Positions 14,955 to 20,054 of a DNA stretch of 20,054 nucleotides are shown piece after piece (within the stretch, counting starts at the first letter, position 1; each line of letters opens with the position of its first letter). The notes under the pieces are model-generated. The model did no database searches and was not told where the DNA came from. It was given only the letters and a program-made list of their open reading frames with translations. Source of the stretch: DASXTB01 sp036505615 (GTDB lineage Bacteria > Acidobacteriota > UBA6911 > JACQSX01); NCBI GenBank assembly GCA_036505615.1, contig DASXTB010000381.1, positions 1 through 20,054 on the forward strand, in the 5' to 3' direction. Position numbers and translations under genes: made by a program.

Positions 14955-15488
14955 GTGACTAACACGGGCTGGATGCTGGCGCTGGTGGCATTGACGGCAG
15001 TCGCGTTCCTTTTGCAGGGAATTGCTTTGTTGACGATCGCTAGCCGCCTCAAATCAAGCATGATGCAAACAGAGAGGGTCTTAAATGCCCTGGAGCGGCG
15101 AGGAAATCAGTTGATGCTTCAGGTCAGCGGACTGGTCGATTCTTTGAGACCGCTCTCGGGCGTCGCCAAGTCAGTCAGCGACAATGTTGGCGAGATAGTG
15201 GAAATTGCCCGCCGTCGCGCCGGCGAGATAGACTCTTTCGTTCAAGAAATGACAGAAACCGTCAAAATGCAGGCCAGCAAACTGGACTACGTCGTAACCG
15301 ATACGGTCCAGAAGTTTGAACAAACTACTGCCGGCATCCAGCGCGACGTCCTGGTCCCCGCCATGGAAATTGCCTCTCTGATCAAAGGCATTCGCACGGG
15401 ATTTGACTACCTCTTTTCCAAGAAACGCGACAAGAAGGAAAAAGAAGGAACAGGGACATTTTCCCAGGATGAGGAAATGTTCATTTAA
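14955..15488 (+). CDS. DUF948/YtxG-like membrane-anchored coiled-coil protein
   Basis: 177 residues, GTG start at 14955 with GGAGAAC upstream. A single N-terminal membrane helix (about 6-28) is followed by a long helical region with many hydroxyl, Glu and hydrophobic residues (SGLVDSLRPLSGVAKSVSDNVGE), then a charged tail SKKRDKKEKEG. This layout matches the DUF948 (YtxG) family, although I cannot confirm it without a profile search. It follows the YtxH gene as in the Bacillus ytxGH pair. Its 3' end overlaps the 3' end of the convergent second YtxH gene by 8 bases (15481-15488). Confidence 0.75.
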   Translation: MTNTGWMLALVALTAVAFLLQGIALLTIASRLKSSMMQTERVLNALERRGNQLMLQVSGLVDSLRPLSGVAKSVSDNVGEIVEIARRRAGEIDSFVQEMTETVKMQASKLDYVVTDTVQKFEQTTAGIQRDVLVPAMEIASLIKGIRTGFDYLFSKKRDKKEKEGTGTFSQDEEMFI

Positions 15489-15813
15489 ACAGTCTTTGGA
15501 CTCGGCTTTTCTCGTTCTCCAGGATCTTTCGCCCGCTCTCCAGGATGTCTACTACATCGCCTCGAATCTTATCTGTGACCTCTTTGCCTTTGTCCAGTCC
15601 GCTCGTGGTAGTTTCGATTACTCCCTCAACCAGATCGCGCAATTCTGATTGAAACTCCGAGGCCCGGTCTCGAGCGCGCCTGCCGAGCTTTTGCAAATCC
15701 CGGCGAGTTTTCTTCCCTTCCTGTGGAGCAAACAATAAGGCGAGAGCGGCGCCCGCAGCCACTCCAGCCAACAGCAATATCAGCCCATTCAACTTACTGT
15801 CGTCCCTTGCCAT
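15481..15813 (-). CDS. second YtxH domain-containing protein (convergent)
   Basis: 110 residues. The ATG at 15813 follows GGGAGAGCTTCAA on the minus strand. A hydrophobic helix (about 8-27) leads to the YtxH signature LLFAPQEGKKTRRDL (26-40) and a helical charged tail. It is a diverged paralogue of the protein at 14608-14937, with the same APxxGKxTR core. The TGA and the TAA of the opposing DUF948-like gene share the 8 bases TCATTTAA, so the two transcripts must overlap at their 3' ends. Confidence 0.87.
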   Translation of the reverse strand: MARDDSKLNGLILLLAGVAAGAALALLFAPQEGKKTRRDLQKLGRRARDRASEFQSELRDLVEGVIETTTSGLDKGKEVTDKIRGDVVDILESGRKILENEKSRVQRLFK

Positions 15814-15986
15814 TTGAAGCTCTCCCTTTCTTTTGACGATTATCTTCGACGCCTGGCGGAATCCTTGTTATGAATATTCGCCAGTTCGGCCGTTTGTCGC
15901 GAGAAACTCTCCACTGCCTATTATAGCTTGGGCTGATATGCTTCACGGCGGCGACACGGGGCTTGGCCATTCATGCGGAGCAAAGT

Positions 15987-16001
15987 GGCGGCTCAGCCGC
16001 C
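15987..16001. repeat. GC-rich hairpin in the 15814-16366 spacer
   Basis: GGCGGC-TCA-GCCGCC is a perfect 6-bp stem. It is followed by the 48-base repeat copy at 16023. No gene is evident in 15814-16139. Confidence 0.6.
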
Positions 16002-16022
16002 TGCCTCTGGTGGCGAGGCTTG

Positions 16023-16070
16023 GAGGCTGTCTCAAAACTCTGAACCACTGGGGACACTAGGAACACGGGG
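16023..16070 (+). repeat. third copy of the 48-base dispersed repeat
   Basis: Matches the reverse complement of 13592-13639 at about 42 of 48 positions, sharing TGTCTCAAAACT, GAACCAC, GACACT and GGAACACGGGG. It lies in a spacer far from the other copies, so the element is mobile or repeatedly amplified. The GGCTGTCTCAAAAC portion looks like some IS ends, but no transposase is present. Confidence 0.8.
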
Positions 16071-16139
16071 CATTTACCGAAACGTTTATAACAAGATTGG
16101 GTGGCAACCTCGATAGTTCTTGATATTCCTTATGATCCT

Positions 16140-16172
16140 CGTGACACACAAACGTGTCACGTCTTGTTTTTC
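16140..16172 (+). terminator. rho-independent-terminator-like hairpin with no upstream plus-strand gene
   Basis: CGTGACAC (16140-16147), loop ACAAAC, GTGTCACG (16154-16161): a perfect 8-bp stem followed by TCTTGTTTTTCT. The T-tract lies on the plus-strand 3' side, but the nearest plus-strand gene upstream ends at 15488. It could end a small RNA, act as an attenuator in a long fabH leader, or be a palindromic operator. Confidence 0.5.
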
Positions 16173-16191
16173 TAGCAAGATTCTTAAACCG

Positions 16192-16248
16192 ATGACTAAG
16201 GAGATTTCCATTATGTTTACGCAGACTTTCGAGGGTCTGGCAAAATAG
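16192..16248 (+). CDS. possible 11-18 residue leader peptide upstream of fabH
   Basis: Tiny ORF. The internal ATG at 16213 has a strong Shine-Dalgarno (TAAGGAGA) ending about 9 bases before it and would encode MFTQTFEGLAK. An in-frame ATG at 16192 gives an 18-residue form, MTKEISI plus the same. It lies 20 bases after the terminator-like hairpin and 118 bases before the fabH start. The signal is stronger than that of several genes in this window, but a peptide this short could be chance. I do not recognise it. Confidence 0.3.
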   Translation: MTKEISIMFTQTFEGLAK

Positions 16249-16366
16249 TGCCGGAATCCCGAGGGAAATTAATCTTGATTTTGCCTGCCGTTGACGCAGA
16301 ATTCTACAGCTAAGGACGGTTTAGATTGATACTCTTTGTTATCGAACACTTTGTGGAAGGAGCGCA

Positions 16367-17359
16367 GTGTCCCGTAACGCCAAGATAACCGCGGTGGGCA
16401 AGTACCTGCCTGAAATGCGGCTGACCAACAGCGATCTGGAGAGAATGGTCGACACTTCCGATTCGTGGATTGTCGAGCGTACTGGTATATCCGAGCGCCG
16501 GATCGTCTCCGATGGCCAGGCCAACAGTGACCTGGCCGCCGCTGCGGTAAAAGAATGTTTGGAACAACGCGGGATCGGTCCGAAAGAAATTGACCTGATT
16601 ATCGTTGCCACAGTCACGCCGGACATGTTTTTTCCCTCCACGGCCTGCGTGCTCCAGGAAAAAATCGGGGCGACCCGCGCCTGGGGGTTTGATCTTTCGG
16701 GCGCGTGCTCCGGTTTTCTTTATGCGCTGGCCAGTGGCGCGCAATTCATTCGGACCGGAGTACACCAGAGAGTTTTGATTGTCGGCTCCGATGTGATGAG
16801 TTCGATCATCAACTTCCAGGATCGCTCCACCTGTGTTCTGTTTGGAGACGGGGCGGGGGCAGTGCTTCTTGAGCCGGCTGAAGATGGCGAAAAAGGGATC
16901 TTCGATTTTCTGCTGAAGAGTGACGGAAGCGGAGGGAAATTCCTCTATATGCCCGCTGGCGGCAGCCTTTACCCTCCGTCTCATGAAACGATCGATCGCA
17001 ACATGCACTATGTTCATCAGGACGGCAAGCAGGTGTTTAGGTTCGCCATCAAGGGGATGGTGGAAATTTCCAGAGAGATACTGCAGAAACATGGATACAC
17101 GCCTGCTGACCTGGCGCTCTATGTTCCGCATCAGGCCAATCTTCGCATCATCCAGGCGAGCGCCGACAAACTCAATCTACGCGAAGACCAGTTACTGGTG
17201 AACATTCAAAAATATGCCAACACAACAGCCGGCACTATTCCCATCGGGCTGGCTGAGGCGATGGAGCAAAAGCGCGTAAAAAAGGGAGACCTGATATTGC
17301 TGGCAAGTTTCGGCGCGGGCTTTACCTGGGGAAGCATCCTGATGCGCTGGGAGCTGTGA
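16367..17359 (+). CDS. fabH: beta-ketoacyl-ACP synthase III
   Basis: Condenses acetyl- or branched acyl-CoA with malonyl-ACP to start type II fatty acid synthesis; cytoplasmic, 330 residues. The start GTG 16367 is preceded by GGAAGGAGC. The triad is C114 in SGACSGF, H255 in VPHQANLRII and N285 in ANTTAGTIP. WIVERTGISERR and the glycine-rich FGDGAGAVLL are family signatures. No other fab genes are adjacent. The phosphatase gene starts 16 bases downstream, so the two are probably cotranscribed. The long upstream region with hairpin and tiny ORF may regulate it. Starter preference cannot be read from sequence. Confidence 0.95.
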   Translation: MSRNAKITAVGKYLPEMRLTNSDLERMVDTSDSWIVERTGISERRIVSDGQANSDLAAAAVKECLEQRGIGPKEIDLIIVATVTPDMFFPSTACVLQEKIGATRAWGFDLSGACSGFLYALASGAQFIRTGVHQRVLIVGSDVMSSIINFQDRSTCVLFGDGAGAVLLEPAEDGEKGIFDFLLKSDGSGGKFLYMPAGGSLYPPSHETIDRNMHYVHQDGKQVFRFAIKGMVEISREILQKHGYTPADLALYVPHQANLRIIQASADKLNLREDQLLVNIQKYANTTAGTIPIGLAEAMEQKRVKKGDLILLASFGAGFTWGSILMRWEL

Positions 17360-17375
17360 AACTGAAAGGACGCAA

Positions 17376-19100
17376 ATGAGGGCATTGAAACCGTTTGTAG
17401 AAAAACAGAATCGCGCAGGGGTCCACACAGCCTGCAAATCTTGGTGGAAAGGGATCTTTTGCCTGCTTGCAGCTCTTTCTGTTTTGGCCGTCGCTCTGCA
17501 TGTCCAGCAAATGGCCTCGGCGGCTCAACCAGAGGCTGCGGCCAGGCCCAAGCTCATTTTGATGATCAGTGTCGATCAAATGCGCGCCGATTATCTTACT
17601 CGGTTCCAGGATTATTACTCGGGTGGACTGAAGTGGCTCAGCGAGAACGGCGTGGTTTTTGAGAACGGCTATCAAAACCATGCAGTGACGGAGACAGGCC
17701 CCGGCCATTCGACATTGCTTTCGGGAATGAATCCCGGGCACAGCGGCATTGTCTCCAACGACTGGTATGACCGCGAACATGGGACCGTGGTGTACTGCGT
17801 ACAGGACGACAATGCTCCCATCATTCAGGATCCGAAGGCGGAAGGACGTTCGCCCAAAAATTTTAAAGCCACCACACTGGGAGACTGGTTGAAGGATCTT
17901 TCGGTTGGATCCCGCGTGATTTCCATTTCTGGAAAGGATCGAAGCGCCATTCTGATGGCCGGCCAGACGGCTGATGAAGTTTACTGGTACAACACCTCCA
18001 ACGGACGATTTGCCAGCAGCACTTATTATTTGAAAAAGTATCCATCCTGGATGGAGGCGCTCAATCGAAAGCGCATTCCGGCAGCGTATTTGGGAAAGAC
18101 CTGGGATTATCTGAAGCCGAGCGAGTTCTACAATCAGTTTGGCCAGGACTTCGTGGCTGAAGAGGATGCCCCGGATCCCACTTTTCCCCATCCGATCGGA
18201 GGGCTTTCGGTGAGCGCAGGCGCGGCTTTCTATAACGCCTTTACTCAAACGCCGTTTCTGGATGAGCTGATATTGACTGCTTCTCAGGAAGCGATCCGCG
18301 CAAACAAGCTGGGAATGCGCGGCGAAACGGATCTCCTCTGCGTCGGTTTGAGCGCTACCGACATTATTGGGCACGCCTATGGCCCCTGGAGCCACGAAAT
18401 CGCCGATCAGTTGTTGCGTCTGGATCAGAGCCTGGGGAGCTTCCTCAAGTTTGTGGACGGGCAGGTGGGACTGCGAAACTCCTTGATCGTGCTGAGTGCC
18501 GATCACGGTGTCCTTCCGCTGCCGGAACAGCTCGCGGCGCGCGGCACAAAATCTTCCCGTTTGCGCAAGCAGGACATTCTGCTGTTCCAGAATCTCAATG
18601 CTCACCTCAGCCAGAAGTTCAAGTTCAAGGAAAACTGGGTGACTTTCTACGGCAGCTTGAATCTTTACCTGAACTACCCGGCTGTGGCGCGTCACAACCT
18701 GCTTCGATCGGATGTGGAAAACGCGATCAAGGAATACTTGAGCGGGAGTCCGGTCGTGGCCGCAGTCTATAGCCGCGCCGATCTGGAACTCGACTCAGGC
18801 GAGCGGGACGGGGTGCTGGGACTGTTTCGTAACAGCTTTGATCCTGACCGGAGCGGCGACGTTTTTATACAGTTCAAAGAGTTTATCCTGCCCAGCTTTG
18901 GGCGCGCCGGGACCTCTCACATTTCTGTTTATCCCTACGACCGCCGCGTGCCGATCATTCTCTACAGTCCCGCCTGGAAGCAGCAACGAGTATCGGCGGA
19001 GGCACACACAACCGATATTGCGCCGACGCTGGCGCAGTTCCTGAATCTGCACAGTCCGGAAAAGTTGGATGGCGTGAGTCGGCTGGGTCTGATCAAGTGA
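17376..19100 (+). CDS. exported PafA-like alkaline phosphatase
   Basis: Predicted periplasmic or secreted phosphomonoesterase of the alkaline phosphatase superfamily, 574 residues. ATG 17376 follows GAAAGGACGCAA. An N-terminal hydrophobic segment (about 26-46) ends in MASAAQ, a plausible cleavage or anchor site. The metal ligand D67 is in ISVDQMRADYL. The Thr nucleophile is in HAVTETGPGH (likely T107). S-G-K187-D-R189-SA matches the Lys/Arg pair that marks PafA monoesterases. SATDIIGHAYG (D329, H333) and SADHG (D376, H377) complete the two-metal site, with a late RAGTSH supplying another His. The length is near Elizabethkingia PafA. The likely role is phosphate release from organic esters. 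Phosphodiesterase activity is less likely given K187/R189. Confidence 0.9.
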   Translation: MRALKPFVEKQNRAGVHTACKSWWKGIFCLLAALSVLAVALHVQQMASAAQPEAAARPKLILMISVDQMRADYLTRFQDYYSGGLKWLSENGVVFENGYQNHAVTETGPGHSTLLSGMNPGHSGIVSNDWYDREHGTVVYCVQDDNAPIIQDPKAEGRSPKNFKATTLGDWLKDLSVGSRVISISGKDRSAILMAGQTADEVYWYNTSNGRFASSTYYLKKYPSWMEALNRKRIPAAYLGKTWDYLKPSEFYNQFGQDFVAEEDAPDPTFPHPIGGLSVSAGAAFYNAFTQTPFLDELILTASQEAIRANKLGMRGETDLLCVGLSATDIIGHAYGPWSHEIADQLLRLDQSLGSFLKFVDGQVGLRNSLIVLSADHGVLPLPEQLAARGTKSSRLRKQDILLFQNLNAHLSQKFKFKENWVTFYGSLNLYLNYPAVARHNLLRSDVENAIKEYLSGSPVVAAVYSRADLELDSGERDGVLGLFRNSFDPDRSGDVFIQFKEFILPSFGRAGTSHISVYPYDRRVPIILYSPAWKQQRVSAEAHTTDIAPTLAQFLNLHSPEKLDGVSRLGLIK

Positions 19101-19106
19101 GGCTTC

Positions 19107-19141
19107 GTCAGTAGGCCGTTGTCCGTCGCCAGTTGTCTGGA
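19107..19141 (+). repeat. heptad array E after the phosphatase stop
   Basis: GTCAGTA, GGCCGTT, GTCCGTC, GCCAGTT, GTCTGGA: five period-7 units starting six bases after the TGA. Its reverse complement belongs to the CAACTGG/CAACGGA group. Array F is the matching element after the lolA stop. Confidence 0.7.
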
Positions 19142-19267
19142 CGCCGAAGGCGTCACTCGGGTTTGGACATTTTGGAGAGACGGCCGGAGGGCCGTCTCCT
19201 GCGCAATCTCTCATCGTGCAGGAGACGCCCCACCGGGCGTCTCTCCAATAGCGCCGCTTCGCGGCGC
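19140..19267. repeat. run of four perfect stem-loops
   Basis: GACGCC-GAA-GGCGTC (19140-19154), GAGACGGCC-GGAG-GGCCGTCTC (19177-19198), GAGACGCCC-CACC-GGGCGTCTC (19222-19243) and GCGCCGC-TTC-GCGGCGC (19251-19267). All have strong GC stems of 6-9 bp with 3-4 base loops. They lie between convergent genes and could serve as a composite bidirectional terminator or be REP-like elements. No gene is seen in 19101-19428. Confidence 0.8.
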
Positions 19268-19273
19268 CTGGAC

Positions 19274-19343
19274 CCCGAAGGCGTCACATAGAGTAGCCGG
19301 GGGCAAAGCCGGTCTCGCAACGCGGGACGAGTGCCGCCCCGGG
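19274..19343. repeat. intergenic repeat, family copy 2
   Basis: CCCGAAGGCGTCACATAGAG, then TAGCCGGGGGCAAAGCC, a CGCGGGACGAG block and GCCGCCCCGG. The order and spacing match the element at 9755-9820 with several substitutions and small indels. It is therefore a dispersed family occurring twice in this window. Confidence 0.65.
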
Positions 19344-19389
19344 TCGACCTTAGCCGCACTAGGTTTGTACCGTTCACGAATCCCCTGTG

Positions 19390-19431
19390 CAACTGACAAT
19401 GAACAACGGACCACGGACCACTGACGCTCTA
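19390..19431 (-). repeat. heptad array F after the lolA stop
   Basis: Plus-strand units CAACTGA, CAATGAA, CAACGGA, CCACGGA, CCACTGA, CGCTCTA. The last unit contains the lolA stop (TAG on the minus strand). Read on the minus strand it begins GTCAGTGGTCCGTGGTCCGT three bases after the stop, close to array E after the phosphatase stop (18 of the first 22 positions agree). Confidence 0.75.
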
Positions 19432-20054
19432 CTGCTGAATAACTTCTACACCCTTCGGAATTTTGAACCGGAACTTTTCGTCGGCGATCGGGATATTTGC
19501 CCGAAACGAGCGCAAAAGGTAATCATTTCGGTTGCCGTTATGTTCCACGATCGAAAGGCGCAGAATGTCGGCATCGCTCCGGCGAACTTCCAAGAAAACT
19601 TCCTTAAAGCTGGTTTGCTCGGTCTTGGGAGTCAAAATTAGAATAGTGTCGCCGCCCGCAAGCTTTGGTTCGTTCGTTGCTTCGGCAAACTCAAAGTCCC
19701 GCTGGAGATGCCCCCGACCGAGGAGGAACAACAGCGGCGTCGAGGCGGAATCCAGGCTCCACTCCGCCACTGTTACCTGTTTGTCGCGCGGCACATAAAA
19801 ATAAGTCTTCTTTCCGTCGGCGACGAAGAGTTTGATAGTGGGATTGGTGTACTCCCAGCGCATCCTTCCCGGCTTTTTCATGTATACGATTCCGGATTCC
19901 TGTTCTTCACTGAAGCCGCTGCGGTAAATCTGTGTGAACCCGGCGCTGAAGCTTCGAATGGCGTCATAGCGGTTTTGGATAGCGTCAACAAGAGGGTGGA
20001 GGCTATCTTCGGCCTGAAGAGGCCCGTTGTAGCTCCAGCATAAAAAAACAAGAA
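19429..20054 (-). CDS. lolA: LolA-family outer-membrane lipoprotein carrier, 5' end off window
   Basis: Periplasmic chaperone that shuttles lipoproteins from LolCDE to the outer membrane. About 207 residues are visible; the frame is open to the right edge, so the start is missing. The first visible residues (LVFLCW and on to QAEDS) look like the end of a signal peptide. The LolA pattern follows: DAIQNRYDAIRSFSAGFTQ, then SGIVYMKKPGRMRWEY, LFVADGKKTYFYVPRDKQV and the C-terminal RFKIPKGVEVIQQ. Its presence indicates a diderm cell. It is convergent to the phosphatase gene across a repeat-filled gap. The family is clear; the gene symbol follows family only. Confidence 0.87.
   Translation of the reverse strand, partial: LVFLCWSYNGPLQAEDSLHPLVDAIQNRYDAIRSFSAGFTQIYRSGFSEEQESGIVYMKKPGRMRWEYTNPTIKLFVADGKKTYFYVPRDKQVTVAEWSLDSASTPLLFLLGRGHLQRDFEFAEATNEPKLAGGDTILILTPKTEQTSFKEVFLEVRRSDADILRLSIVEHNGNRNDYLLRSFRANIPIADEKFRFKIPKGVEVIQQ

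Noticed and set aside
16023..16040. IS terminal inverted repeat (GGCTGTCTCAAAAC-like)
   Set aside because: No transposase frame, no partner end at a suitable distance and no target duplication seen. It is better explained as part of the 48-base dispersed repeat.
17322..18695. 457-codon open frame antisense to the phosphatase
   Set aside because: Long, but opposite a gene with all alkaline-phosphatase motifs. It also crosses the fabH end and has no signature of its own.

Overview
The window is 20,054 bases of mid-to-high GC bacterial chromosome carrying ordinary housekeeping and carbohydrate genes. They are separated by intergenic stretches unusually rich in short tandem and palindromic repeats. 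There is no rRNA, tRNA, phage gene, transposase or CRISPR array. The gene styles (a Tat-exported Gfo/Idh/MocA oxidoreductase, a small mono-heme CxxCH protein, a PafA-like exported phosphatase, YtxH proteins) and the repeat-filled spacers suggest a diderm soil or groundwater bacterium, perhaps Acidobacteriota. LolA implies an outer membrane. This placement is inference, because no phylogenetic marker was compared.

Layout. At 1-539 (minus) is the start of queE, cut by the left edge. A secreted GH2 glycosidase follows (653-2473), then two heptanucleotide arrays (2474-2767), a DsbA-like protein (2790-3440), a palindrome-rich spacer and a Tat-exported oxidoreductase (3741-4886). Next is a storage-carbohydrate block: galT, glgA, a PAS/GAF histidine kinase whose start overlaps the glgA stop, a receiver-only response regulator, and, after a repeat-bearing spacer, glgC (4923-11182). 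The middle has a mono-heme cytochrome-like gene (minus), nth overlapping an AI-2E family permease gene, and thiD (minus). A cluster of three small envelope/stress proteins follows (YtxH, a YtxG/DUF948-like protein, and a convergent second YtxH). After a 550-base spacer come fabH and a PafA-like alkaline phosphatase, and lolA (minus) runs off the right edge.

How the genes work together. GalT can yield glucose-1-phosphate, GlgC activates it to ADP-glucose, and GlgA polymerises it. The kinase and receiver inside the cluster are candidate regulators of this block. The other genes look like independent units for DNA repair, thiamine, fatty-acid initiation, phosphate scavenging and lipoprotein trafficking.

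The most unusual content is intergenic. At least seven period-7 arrays of different sequence families sit against gene ends. In two convergent gene pairs, each member carries a related array just 3' of its stop in the same orientation relative to the gene. There is also a 48-base dispersed repeat present in three forms, one pair making a long inverted repeat, and a terminator-like hairpin plus a tiny ORF with a strong ribosome binding site upstream of fabH. I see no clear new multi-gene defence or biosynthetic system.
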